From NCBI GenBank assembly GCA_934660915.1, contig CAKUIF010000006.1, positions 62,001 through 126,000 of the forward strand: DNA of 64,000 bases, given 5' to 3'. Within the stretch, counting starts at the first letter, position 1, and each line of letters begins with the position of its first letter. Below are positions 24,588 to 32,536 of this stretch, in pieces. Position numbers and translations under genes: made by a program. A model generated the notes under the pieces. It saw nothing but the letters and a program-made list of their open reading frames with translations. It was not told the DNA's origin and made no database searches. Origin of the DNA: an uncultured Olsenella sp. (lineage in GTDB: Bacteria > Actinomycetota > Coriobacteriia > Coriobacteriales > Atopobiaceae).

Positions 24588-25694
24588 CTAGCCTGCGCGC
24601 TCCACGAAAAAGTCTGCCATAGATGCGAGCACCCCGCGAGCCTCCGGGGAAATCTCGATGCCGCAAAGATGCCCCTTGGCCTTGGCCACGAGCTCGCGGG
24701 CGTAGGCGCGCGCATGGTCGACGGCGCCGGCGTCCTCGATGAGCTCGACGGCGCGCGCGAGGCGGGCGGGGTCTGCGGTCTTTGACTCGAGGATACCGAT
24801 GAGCTCGTCCTTCTTTGCAGGGTCGAGGTGCGAGAGCGCCCAGACCACGAGCAGCGTGCGCTTGCCCTCGGTGATGTCGCTGCGGAAGTCCTTGCCCTGG
24901 GCGTCGGCATCGCCGACGAGGTTCAGGAGGTCGTCCTGCAGCTGGAAGGCGAGGCCGGCCGCCATGCCGAAGCCGTCGAGCGCGGCGAGCTGCTCGGGCG
25001 TGCCGCCGCCCACGATTGCGCCCGCCACCAGCGGGATTGCCGCCGAGTAGTAGGCGGTCTTGTGGGACGCCATGTAGAGGTAGTCCTCCGGCAGGATGTC
25101 CCAGCGGCCGTCGCGGACCCAGCCGAGGTCGAGCGCCTGGCCCTCGATGGTGCGCTCCTCCATCTGGAGGAGCTTCTCCATGACGGCGAGGCGCACGTCG
25201 GCGGGGAGGCCCTGGTCGCGCAGCACGTAGCCGAGCACATCGGTGAGGCCGAGGTCGCCGATGTTGATGGCGACGCCCGTGCCCTCCGTCACGTAGGTGC
25301 ACGGCTCGCCGCGGCGCAGCTCGGACTCGTCGGCGATGTCGTCGTGAATAAGGGCCGCCGACTGGAAGACCTCGATGGCCGCCGCAGCGCTCATGGCGCG
25401 CGCCGCCTCGCCGCCCACGGCCTCGCAGCCGAGCAGACAAAGCGCCGGCCGGGTCCGCTTGCCGCCCGAGGCGGTAAAGCGGGCAAGAGGTGCGTAGAGG
25501 AAGCGGTCGAGGTCGGCGGCGGTCGCCTCGGGCGTGCCGGGCACACAGGCCGCGGCCGTGCGCGCGAGGTAGTCGTCGATCTGCGGCCGTGTGCGCTGCA
25601 GATAGGCGGCAAAGAGCGCGCCGGGCTTCTCCTCGAGGGGGAAGGCTGCGGCCTCGTCTGCCGTGGTCGCGGCAGTGTTCGTCTGGGCGGTCAT
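24588..25694 (-). CDS. Trans-isoprenyl diphosphate synthase
   Basis: About 368 residues. The first Asp-rich motif is LIHDDIADESELRRGEP and the second is FQLQDDLLNLVGD with DDLLN, where the last Asp is Asn. GGKRTRP is the conserved substrate-binding motif. It condenses IPP with allylic diphosphates to make geranylgeranyl- or longer prenyl diphosphates, for quinone or lipid carriers. ATG 25694 is favoured, since AGGTG is 9 nt upstream. A GTG at 25706 abuts the galE stop codon. Confidence 0.9.
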   Translation of the reverse strand: MTAQTNTAATTADEAAAFPLEEKPGALFAAYLQRTRPQIDDYLARTAAACVPGTPEATAADLDRFLYAPLARFTASGGKRTRPALCLLGCEAVGGEAARAMSAAAAIEVFQSAALIHDDIADESELRRGEPCTYVTEGTGVAINIGDLGLTDVLGYVLRDQGLPADVRLAVMEKLLQMEERTIEGQALDLGWVRDGRWDILPEDYLYMASHKTAYYSAAIPLVAGAIVGGGTPEQLAALDGFGMAAGLAFQLQDDLLNLVGDADAQGKDFRSDITEGKRTLLVVWALSHLDPAKKDELIGILESKTADPARLARAVELIEDAGAVDHARAYARELVAKAKGHLCGIEISPEARGVLASMADFFVERAG

Positions 25695-25706
25695 CGGGTC
25701 AAGCAC

Positions 25707-26774
25707 CTACTCGGCGTCGGCGTCGGCGTAGCCGTTGGGGTTCTTGGACTGCCAGTTCCAGGAGTCGCGGCACATCTCGTCGATGCCGTACTTGGCCTCC
25801 CAGCCCATCTGCTCCTTGGCCTTGGTGCAGTCGGCGTAGTTCTCGGCGACGTCGCCGGCGCGGCGCGGGTCGATGACGTAGGGCACGTCGTGGCCGCAGG
25901 CGCGGCCGAAGGCCTTGATGATCTCGAGGACCGAGGTGCCGCGGCCGGTGCCGAGGTTGAAGATCTCGACGCCCTCGCGGCCGTTCATCCACGCGAGCGC
26001 GGCGGCGTGGCCGGTCGCCAGGTCGCAGACGTGGATGTAGTCGCGCACGCCGGTGCCGTCGGGGGTGGGGTAGTCGTCGCCGAAGACGTGGACCTCGGAG
26101 CGCTTGCCGATGGCGGTCTGCGCGACGTAGGGCAGCAGGTTGTTGGGGATGCCCTTGGGGTCCTCGCCCATGAGGCCTGAGGGGTGGGCGCCGATGGGGT
26201 TGAAGTAACGAAGAAGGACGACGTTCCACTCGGGGTCGGCAGTGTGGAGGTCGGTGAGGATCTGCTCGATCATCCACTTGGTCCAGCCGTAGGGGTTGGT
26301 GGCGTTCTTCTTGGGGCTGGCCTCGGTCAAGGGCAGCGAGTCCGGGTCACCGTAGACGGTGGCGGAGCTGCTGAAGATGATGGACTTGCAGCCGTGCTCG
26401 CGCATGACGTCCACGAGGGTGAGCGTGTTGCCGAGGTTGTTGGTGTAGTACTCGATCGGCTTGACCACGGACTCGCCGACGGCCTTGAAGCCGGCGAAGT
26501 GGATCACGCGGTCGATGGGGTTCGAGTCAAAGATGCACTCGAGGGCGACGCGGTCGTTGACGTCGGCACGGTAGAAGGTGAGGCGCTCGGCGGCGTCCTC
26601 GCCCACGATGGTGTCGATGCGGTCGAGGACCTTCTCGGACGCGTTGGAAAGGTCGTCGACAATGACGACCTGGTAGCCGTTCTGGAGGAGCTCGACGACG
26701 GTGTGGGAGCCGATGAAGCCGGCGCCGCCGGTGACGAGGACGCAGGTGTCCTTGGGGTCTTTCTTCTCGCTCAT
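25707..26774 (-). CDS. galE: UDP-glucose 4-epimerase
   Basis: 355 residues from ATG 26774 with GAAAGGA upstream. It has the Rossmann motif VLVTGGAGFIGSHTVVEL, SSSATVYG with catalytic Ser/Thr, NPYGWTKWMIEQ (YxxxK) and LRYFNPIGAHPSGLMGEDP, diagnostic of GalE. It interconverts UDP-glucose and UDP-galactose for sugar use and for surface glycans. The prenyl synthase gene follows within 12 nt, so the two may be co-transcribed. Confidence 0.96.
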   Translation of the reverse strand: MSEKKDPKDTCVLVTGGAGFIGSHTVVELLQNGYQVVIVDDLSNASEKVLDRIDTIVGEDAAERLTFYRADVNDRVALECIFDSNPIDRVIHFAGFKAVGESVVKPIEYYTNNLGNTLTLVDVMREHGCKSIIFSSSATVYGDPDSLPLTEASPKKNATNPYGWTKWMIEQILTDLHTADPEWNVVLLRYFNPIGAHPSGLMGEDPKGIPNNLLPYVAQTAIGKRSEVHVFGDDYPTPDGTGVRDYIHVCDLATGHAAALAWMNGREGVEIFNLGTGRGTSVLEIIKAFGRACGHDVPYVIDPRRAGDVAENYADCTKAKEQMGWEAKYGIDEMCRDSWNWQSKNPNGYADADAE

Positions 26775-26815
26775 TTGGTTCCTTTCGGTTGGGTGGGCCG
26801 AAACGGCCATCCTCT

Positions 26816-26821
26816 AGTATA
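26816..26821 (-). promoter_or_regulatory. -10 box of galE
   Basis: TATACT on the minus strand lies 41 nt before the galE start. The -35 region is not well conserved. Confidence 0.45.
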
Positions 26822-26883
26822 CGTCGAGGACGCGGCCGGAAACCTTTCGGGCTGGGTAAGGGCGGCGCGCGGCGGCCTCGGCG

Positions 26884-28443
26884 CTACTTTCCGGCTGAGG
26901 CGCCGACGATCAGGTCGAAGCACTCCTTGACGCTGGTGACGTCGGTGCCGATGACGAGCTGGATGGCCTTTCCGTGCGCCACCACGCCGCGGACGCCGAC
27001 CGCAAGGAAATCTCCCATGGGCGCGACGACCCTGGTGTCGCGCACCTCGATGCGTAGCCGTGTGGCGCAGTTCGTCGCGGACACGATGTTGTCCGCCCCG
27101 CCGAGCATGTCGACGATGCGGGCCGCGAGTGCATTCTTGTCGCCGTGCGCGAGCCGGTAGTCCTCCTTGGACGAGAAGTGCACCTCGTCGTCCTCGCGGC
27201 CCGGCGTCTTGAAGTCGAACTGCAGGATGAGCATGCGCATGACCGTGAAGTAGATGCCGGTGAAGCACAGCCCGACGAGCAGCGCGAGCAAGTAGGTGAT
27301 GCCGTGGCTCGCGCCGAGGGGGATGAAGTTGAGGGAGGCCATCTCGATGAGGCCGCCGGTAAAGAAGCCGTAGGCCCCGAGGACGTTCATGAGCATGGCC
27401 ATCACGGCCGAGAGCGCCGCGTGGACGACGAACAGCTGCGGCGCGACAAAGAGGAACGTGAACTCGATGGGCTCGGTGACGCCGCAGAGCACCGCGGTGA
27501 GCGTGACGGGGATGAGGAGCGCGAGGAGCTTCTTGCGCTTGTCCGGCCACGCGGTGGCGTAGAACGCCGCGGCGATGCCGGGGATGCCGAAGATCTTTGC
27601 CCAGCCGGTGGCGGTGATGGCAGCCCACGGCGCGATGGAGGGGATGGGCGCCGAGGTCGCGGCGAGCTCCGGCAGGGCGTTGGCCCAGGCGCCGACGATG
27701 CCGCCGCTCACGAGCACGCCGTCGTAGTAGAACGGCGCGTAGAGCAGATGGTGCAGGCCAAACGGCACGAGCATCCGCTCGAGGAACACAAAGATGCCCG
27801 TGCCCGCCACGCCGGCGCTCATGATTACGTCCTGAAGCCCGGAGATAAACGCCTGGACGTGGGGCCAGATAAGGGCCGACGCCGCGGCGAGCGGGATCAT
27901 GGCCGCGAACGAGACCGCGTACACGAAAGTGGAGCCCGAGAAGGTGCCGAGCCACTCGGGGAGCTCGACGTCGAAGAACTTGTTGTGCAGGGCGATGACC
28001 ACGCCCGAGATGATGAGCGCGCCGATCATGCCCATGTCGAGCGTCTTTATCCCCGCCACCATGGCAAGGCCGGAGGCGCGACCGGGCTCGGCCGCGAAGT
28101 CGACGCCCAGCTCGGGGCCCCAGGTCTGGATGATGTTGCTCAGGAAGTAGCAGAACGTGAGGTAGCCGACGAGCGCCTCCATGCAGCAGCGTGCCTGTTG
28201 CTTGCGCGCGAGGCCGATGGGCAGCGAGACGGCAAAGAGCAACGGCAACTGGTTGAACACGGTCCAGCCGCCCTCGAGGATGATGTCCCAGCACTTGCGC
28301 CAGAGGGTTCCTTCGGCGGCGATAGGGCCGATGGCGGCCTCGGTCGTGCACAGCGTGCCGATGCCCACGACGACGCCCGCGAACGCGAACAGCAGCACAG
28401 GCGTGAACATCGCCCCGCCGAAACGCTGAATTTTCTGCATCAT
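26884..28443 (-). CDS. PTS alpha-glucoside-specific EIICB component
   Basis: About 519 residues from MMQKIQRFGGAMFTPVLLF, preceded by GAGGGGAG. The N-terminal ~420 residues are a 10-TM EIIC with the conserved GVTEPIEFTFLFVAP motif. The C-terminal EIIB has the phosphorylated Cys in SATNCATRLRIEV. No EIIA domain is attached. The N-terminus is typical of the maltose/alpha-glucoside subgroup. It imports and phosphorylates the sugar. No phospho-alpha-glucosidase gene lies next to it, which is unusual. Confidence 0.9.
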   Translation of the reverse strand: MMQKIQRFGGAMFTPVLLFAFAGVVVGIGTLCTTEAAIGPIAAEGTLWRKCWDIILEGGWTVFNQLPLLFAVSLPIGLARKQQARCCMEALVGYLTFCYFLSNIIQTWGPELGVDFAAEPGRASGLAMVAGIKTLDMGMIGALIISGVVIALHNKFFDVELPEWLGTFSGSTFVYAVSFAAMIPLAAASALIWPHVQAFISGLQDVIMSAGVAGTGIFVFLERMLVPFGLHHLLYAPFYYDGVLVSGGIVGAWANALPELAATSAPIPSIAPWAAITATGWAKIFGIPGIAAAFYATAWPDKRKKLLALLIPVTLTAVLCGVTEPIEFTFLFVAPQLFVVHAALSAVMAMLMNVLGAYGFFTGGLIEMASLNFIPLGASHGITYLLALLVGLCFTGIYFTVMRMLILQFDFKTPGREDDEVHFSSKEDYRLAHGDKNALAARIVDMLGGADNIVSATNCATRLRIEVRDTRVVAPMGDFLAVGVRGVVAHGKAIQLVIGTDVTSVKECFDLIVGASAGK

Positions 28444-28538
28444 GGGCGCTCCCCTCGTCGGGCGCGCCAACGCGTCAGCGGCTACGCCATCGGAGAGGAT
28501 ACCGCCGGGGGAGGTCATTGCGTGGAGAATATCTACCG

Positions 28539-28550
28539 TTTGTCGACAAA
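28539..28550. promoter_or_regulatory. Palindrome TTTGTCGACAAA in the PTS promoter
   Basis: A 12-bp perfect palindrome lies between TTGAGC and TAGATA on the minus strand, an apparent -35/-10 pair for the PTS gene. A repressor binding here would block that promoter. It is one of two candidate GntR sites in this gap. Confidence 0.45.
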
Positions 28551-28596
28551 ACAGCTCAAAGTGCCCGCAGACGGCCTAAATATGATTTCGATTTCA

Positions 28597-28611
28597 TGTA
28601 CGGGGAGTACA
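28597..28611. promoter_or_regulatory. Palindrome TGTAC-N5-GTACA near the GntR gene
   Basis: TGTACggggaGTACA is a perfect 5-bp inverted repeat with a 5-nt spacer. It lies 10 nt after a TATGAT -10-like box (28581-28586) on the plus strand, 68 nt before the regulator start. Its size fits a GntR-family operator and suggests autoregulation. Confidence 0.5.
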
Positions 28612-28678
28612 CTCGCGTGATTGCGCCCGGTGGTCGGGCGGCAGGTGCCGACGAGCTTTTTGTAGGAGGGGGGTCCAG

Positions 28679-29398
28679 ATGCCAAAGGCCAGGTATGAGG
28701 GAATCTATCGCGAGCTGCGCGACCGCATCCAAGGCGGTGTTTACGCTTATCAGGACCTACTCCCCACGGAAAATGAGCTGACCACAGAGTTCTCCTGCTC
28801 GCGCAACACCCTGCGCCGCGCGCTGTCGATGCTTGCCGACGAGGCCTTCGTCCAGCCGATCCATGGCAAGGGCGTTCGCGTTATCTGGCGAGAGGAAACC
28901 CACAACGTGACGGGCGTCCTCGAGGGCATCGAGTCGTTCAACGAGTACGCCGCGCGCAACGGCTTGGAGCCGTCGACCCACGTCGAGGTGGTCGAGACCG
29001 TTATCTGCGACAGCGCGCTCGCCGCGCGTTCCGGGTTCGAGGTCGGCGACCTGCTCACGCATGTCGTTCGCGTGCGAAGCCTCAATGGGAGGGCGTGCCA
29101 GATCGACCGCGGCTACTTCCTCGAGCCCGTTGTGCCCGGCATTACCGAGGAGGTCGCCAAGAACTCGATCTACCGCCACCTCGAGCGGGAGGTGGGGCTG
29201 AAGATCCTCACGAGCCGGCGTACCGTGACCGTGGAGCTGGCCGACGAGGAGGATCGCGACCGGCTCGACCTCGGGCCGTACGACTGCATCGCCGTGATCG
29301 AGGGGCGCTCCTTCAACTCCGACGGCATCATGTTTGAGTACACGCGCTCGAGGATCCACCCCGAGATCTTCCGCTATCAACTGACCTCGAAACGCTGA
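28679..29398 (+). CDS. GntR-family regulator with UTRA domain (TreR-like)
   Basis: 239 residues. The N-terminal winged helix is seen in YEGIYRELRDRIQGGVYAYQDLLPTENELTTEFSCSRNTLRRALSMLADEAFVQPIHGKGVRVI. The C-terminal UTRA effector domain (about residues 85-235) ends SRIHPEIFRYQL. Such regulators sense phosphorylated sugars. It is divergent from the alpha-glucoside PTS gene, so it most likely represses that gene and is released by a sugar phosphate. GGAGGGGGG is the RBS. Confidence 0.92.
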   Translation: MPKARYEGIYRELRDRIQGGVYAYQDLLPTENELTTEFSCSRNTLRRALSMLADEAFVQPIHGKGVRVIWREETHNVTGVLEGIESFNEYAARNGLEPSTHVEVVETVICDSALAARSGFEVGDLLTHVVRVRSLNGRACQIDRGYFLEPVVPGITEEVAKNSIYRHLEREVGLKILTSRRTVTVELADEEDRDRLDLGPYDCIAVIEGRSFNSDGIMFEYTRSRIHPEIFRYQLTSKR

Positions 29399-29403
29399 GG
29401 GCG

Positions 29404-29958
29404 ATGGACGTCAAAGATCGTCTGCTCGCCGACCTGCGCCGGCGGGGCTACCTTGCCGATGGCGCAGGGGCGGGCTGTGGGATTGCCGTCACGCGCTGGG
29501 GCGAGCCGGCTTGGCGCGCGGTGCCCGCGGCGGGGGAGGCCGGCGCTCCGCAGGCGCTCATGGACGCGACGGTACGACAGCGTCGCCTCGTCGAGGTCGC
29601 GTTTGCAGAGCCCACTTGCGGCGACGACGCCTGCGCTGCGTGGGTCGAGAACGTGTTCTCCGCGCTTGAGCTGGGGTTCGTTTGCGGGCATGCGCGCGAT
29701 TTGTGCGACCGATACTGTGCGCTCACGGAGCTCGCGGACCTTAAGGTGGGCATGGCTTTGGCGGTGGGGGAGCACCCGTACTCCGTCGCGGGCCGCAAGT
29801 TCGGGCACGTCGGCCTGTATGTGGGCGACGGCGAGGTGATGGACTGCGTGGAAGGTCGCGTCCGTCGCGCCCCGCTCGACGCGTGGCTTTCGACCTACGG
29901 CGTCATGCGCGCCCCGCGCTGGGGTTGGCTCGCCGGGATCGATCTCAGCCTGGCGTGA
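29404..29958 (+). CDS. NlpC/P60- or CHAP-like putative cysteine peptidase
   Basis: 184 residues, 5 nt after the regulator, so probably in its operon. A candidate catalytic Cys is in ACAAWVENVFSALELG and a His in KFGHVGLYVGDGEVMDCVEG, the spacing and flanking strands typical of NlpC/P60 folds. No signal peptide is visible, which is odd for a wall hydrolase. The N-terminal 75 residues are unassigned. Family by pattern only. Confidence 0.5.
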   Translation: MDVKDRLLADLRRRGYLADGAGAGCGIAVTRWGEPAWRAVPAAGEAGAPQALMDATVRQRRLVEVAFAEPTCGDDACAAWVENVFSALELGFVCGHARDLCDRYCALTELADLKVGMALAVGEHPYSVAGRKFGHVGLYVGDGEVMDCVEGRVRRAPLDAWLSTYGVMRAPRWGWLAGIDLSLA

Positions 29959-30032
29959 GCCGCAGGGGGGGCGCCGAACCTTAAATCGGCGCGTGGCAGG
30001 ATGCGTCGCAACACCGCCTTACGCCGCTTGTC

Positions 30033-30178
30033 GCACGAAGTCCCAAAAATAAACGACTTAATTCGAAACCCGTGAGTATCAAGGTGGTTTTGGCGCCAAA
30101 CGGGCCGTAAAAATGGCTGTTGCGAGGCCGCGTACTCACCCGACTCGAATTAAGTCGTATATTTTTGGGACTTCGTGC
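30033..30178. repeat. 146-bp inverted-repeat element (TTAATTCG/GAGTATC family, copy 2)
   Basis: The 34-bp arms (30033-30066, starting GCACGAAGTCCCAAAAAT, and 30145-30178) are complementary with one mismatch. The left half contains CTTAATTCG, then GTGAGTATCaagGTGGTTTT, which matches the element at 20070-20192. The right half has the complementary GTACTCAC. The outer arm sequences of the two copies differ, yet each is self-complementary. No coding capacity. Confidence 0.85.
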
Positions 30179-30390
30179 AGCGGCGGCCTTTGGCGGGGCG
30201 CCGGAACGTCATCTTGGCTGAGCCGGCGCCTGGCTCCGCGCCCGCCGTCGGTGTCGATAGCCGACGCATACTGTCGAAAACCGATAAAACGGCACCGTCC
30301 CGCCCCGTTCTGGCTACGCTTATGCTTATGCGTGGACATGGCAAGCACCCGCCCGCGACGCGCGGGCGGACCGACGGATTGGAGACCCCC

Positions 30391-31569
30391 ATGGCCGAGG
30401 ACGCCAAGCAGTACGCGTTGGACAAGCACAAGGAGTGGAAGGGCAAGATCGAGGTCGTGAGCCGCGCCTCCATCTCCACCCCCGAGGAGCTCGCCGTGGC
30501 CTACACGCCGGGCGTTGCCGAGCCCTGCATGAAGATCCACGAGAACGTGGACGATTCCTACACCTACACCCGCCGTGGCAACCTCGTGGCAGTCGTCACC
30601 GACGGCACCGCCGTGCTCGGCCTGGGCGACATCGGCCCGGAGGCCGGCATGCCCGTCATGGAGGGCAAGTGCGCCCTGTTCAAGACCTTCGCCGACGTCG
30701 ACGCCTTCCCACTGTGCGTCCGCTCCAAGGACGTCGACGAGATCGTCCGCACGGTCGGGCTGCTCGCCGGCAGCTTCGGCGGCGTGAACCTCGAGGACAT
30801 CAGTGCTCCGCGCTGCTTCGAGATCGAGCGCCGCCTCAAGGAGGTGTGCGACATCCCCGTCTTCCACGACGATCAGCACGGCACCGCCGTCGTGACCTGC
30901 GCCGCGCTCATCAACGCGTGCCGCCTCACCGGCCGTGAGCTCGCCGACGTGCGCGTGGTCTTCTCCGGCGCCGGCGCCGCGGGCATCTCGATCGCGCGCC
31001 TGATGAAGCGCATGGGCGTGCGCGACGTCGTCATCTGCGACCGCCGCGGCGCGATTTACGAGGGCCGCGAGGGCCTGAACCCTGTCAAGGAGGAGGTCGC
31101 CTCCTGGACCAACCGCGAGGGCGTGCACGGCAGCCTGGCCGACGCCGTCAAGGGCGCCGACGTCTTCGTGGGCGTCTCCGCCCCCGGCGCGCTGACGCAG
31201 GACATGGTCCGCACCATGGCCGCCGACCCGATCGTCTTCGCCTGCGCGAACCCCGTGCCCGAGATCATGCCCGACGAGGCACTGGCCGCCGGCGCCGCCG
31301 TGGCCGCCACGGGCCGCTCGGACTTCCCCAACCAGATCAACAACGTGCTTGCCTTCCCCGGCATCTTCCGCGGCGCCCTGGACGTGCGCGCCTCCGACAT
31401 CAACGACGACATGATGGAGGCCGCCGCCTACGCCATCGCCGGCCTGGTCGACGACGATAAGCGCTGCGCGGACTACATCATTCCCGGCGCCTTCGACGAG
31501 CGCGTCGCCCCCGCCGTGGCCGCGGCCGTCGCCGAGGCCGCCCGCAAGTCCGGCGTCGCCCGCCTCTAG
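30391..31569 (+). CDS. NAD(P)-dependent malic enzyme (malate decarboxylating)
   Basis: 392 residues, the short bacterial type. Characteristic blocks are VAYTPGVAEPCMKI (Tyr), RGNLVAVVTDGTAVLGLGDIGPEAGMPVMEGK, NLEDISAPRCFEIERRL, PVFHDDQHGTAVV and FSGAGAAGISIARLM (nucleotide-binding). It converts malate to pyruvate and CO2. ATG 30391 fits the family start and has GGAG upstream. The frame is open further upstream, but only noncoding repeat lies there. Confidence 0.94.
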   Translation: MAEDAKQYALDKHKEWKGKIEVVSRASISTPEELAVAYTPGVAEPCMKIHENVDDSYTYTRRGNLVAVVTDGTAVLGLGDIGPEAGMPVMEGKCALFKTFADVDAFPLCVRSKDVDEIVRTVGLLAGSFGGVNLEDISAPRCFEIERRLKEVCDIPVFHDDQHGTAVVTCAALINACRLTGRELADVRVVFSGAGAAGISIARLMKRMGVRDVVICDRRGAIYEGREGLNPVKEEVASWTNREGVHGSLADAVKGADVFVGVSAPGALTQDMVRTMAADPIVFACANPVPEIMPDEALAAGAAVAATGRSDFPNQINNVLAFPGIFRGALDVRASDINDDMMEAAAYAIAGLVDDDKRCADYIIPGAFDERVAPAVAAAVAEAARKSGVARL

Positions 31570-31594
31570 GCGCGAACGGCCAAAATCCGGTCCT

Positions 31595-31638
31595 CTTGCA
31601 AACAAGGACGCCGACCTGCCTCAACCGCAGGTCGCGTC
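31595..31638. repeat. Terminator-like hairpin, copy 1 of a direct repeat flanking the toxin-antitoxin pair
   Basis: CTTGCAAACAAGGACGCC is followed by GACCTGC-CTCAACC-GCAGGTC. It is nearly identical to 32487-32531, but here the outer stem is degraded (CGCGTCC) and the T-run is lost. It follows the malic enzyme gene. Confidence 0.85.
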
Positions 31639-31669
31639 CACTTCTGTTCGCAGGGCATCCGTGTTATAT

Positions 31670-31690
31670 TGTACGGTGAATTACCGTACA
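31670..31690. promoter_or_regulatory. Operator of the toxin-antitoxin operon
   Basis: TGTACGGT (31670-31677) and ACCGTACA (31683-31690) form a perfect 8-bp inverted repeat around GAATT. The left arm overlaps the end of a -10-like TATATT (31665-31670). It is 14 nt before the antitoxin start, as expected for autorepression by a ribbon-helix-helix antitoxin. Confidence 0.75.
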
Positions 31691-31703
31691 GAACGGAGCG
31701 ACC

Positions 31704-31982
31704 ATGGCAACCATTTCGGCATCAAAGAAAGACGCGAGAATCGACCTGCGCATGACCTCCGAGCAGAAGGAAGAGGTTGAGCTCGCCGCGAGCCTTAGCG
31801 GCATAAGCCTGTCGCAGTGGTCTTTGGAAAACCTGCTCGCTTCCGCCCGCGAAGTCATTGCGCGAAGCGGCCATACCGTTATGTCGCCGGAGGACTTCGA
31901 TGCGTTCACCGAGGCGCTTGACCGACCTTTGAACCCCAAGCTCGAGCGCTTCGTCTCTCAGAGGTCCGTATGGGAGCAGTGA
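31704..31982 (+). CDS. DUF1778 (TacA/AtaR-type) antitoxin
   Basis: 92 residues. A ribbon-helix-helix N-terminus (RIDLRMTSEQKEEVELAASLSGISLSQWSLENLLASAREVI) binds DNA, and the C-terminal tail (MSPEDFDAFTEALDRPLNPKLERF) typically wraps the toxin. It neutralises the downstream acetyltransferase and represses the operon. It overlaps the toxin gene by 13 nt. Confidence 0.92.
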   Translation: MATISASKKDARIDLRMTSEQKEEVELAASLSGISLSQWSLENLLASAREVIARSGHTVMSPEDFDAFTEALDRPLNPKLERFVSQRSVWEQ

Positions 31983-32452
31983 CGGAGTTCAGTGCGCCGC
32001 GTAGGCTGCGGGATGGGGACGACCTTTCCGGGTTTTCTTGCGGGGCAAATGCCGTTGACAATTGGCTGGTAAAGCACGCGAGGCACGCCTGCAAGCGGGG
32101 GACTGCAGTCGTGTACGTCAGCTTTGACGAGGCCGGCTCGCTGGCGGGCTTCTATACCCTTTCCGCCCATTCAATGGACCGCAACGCCATGACCGGCTGG
32201 CTTGCGAGGAATGCTCCAGACCAGATCCCGGTCATCCTGCTCGGCATGCTCGGAGTTAGCTCGTCCCATTCCGGCAGGGGTCTCGGGCGGCAACTTCTTC
32301 TTGACGCTTACCATCGGGCGAAGGGCGCTGCCGAGACTATCGGCGCGAAAGCCCTTGTCGTCGATCCGCTGGACGATGATGTTGCAGGGTTTTATCTCGA
32401 CGTGGGTTTTGAGCGCGTTCCCGGAAGCGACCGCCTGTTTGCAAGGTTTTAG
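31970..32452 (+). CDS. GNAT-family toxin (TacT/AtaT-type tRNA acetyltransferase)
   Basis: 160 residues, normal size. It opens with the GxDDLSGFSCGANAVDNWLVKHARHA region of the family, and has the acetyl-CoA loop HSGRGLGRQLL and the C-terminal Y in VAGFYLDVGFERVPG. These toxins acetylate the amino group of aminoacyl-tRNA and stop translation. It is paired with the antitoxin by overlap. The key residues look intact. Confidence 0.92.
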   Translation: MGAVTEFSAPRRLRDGDDLSGFSCGANAVDNWLVKHARHACKRGTAVVYVSFDEAGSLAGFYTLSAHSMDRNAMTGWLARNAPDQIPVILLGMLGVSSSHSGRGLGRQLLLDAYHRAKGAAETIGAKALVVDPLDDDVAGFYLDVGFERVPGSDRLFARF

Positions 32453-32486
32453 GACATGACGGCATAACGCCGATGCACAACAATAA

Positions 32487-32531
32487 CTTGCAAACAAGGG
32501 CGCCGACCTGCCTCAACCGCAGGTCGGCGCC
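32487..32531. terminator. Bidirectional terminator, copy 2 of the flanking repeat
   Basis: AAGGGCGCCGACCTGC pairs with GCAGGTCGGCGCCTT around CTCAACC, followed by TGTTT. It serves the toxin gene and, on the other strand, the JetD-like gene, which ends at 32537. It repeats 31595-31638 in direct orientation. Confidence 0.85.
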
Positions 32532-32536
32532 TTTGT

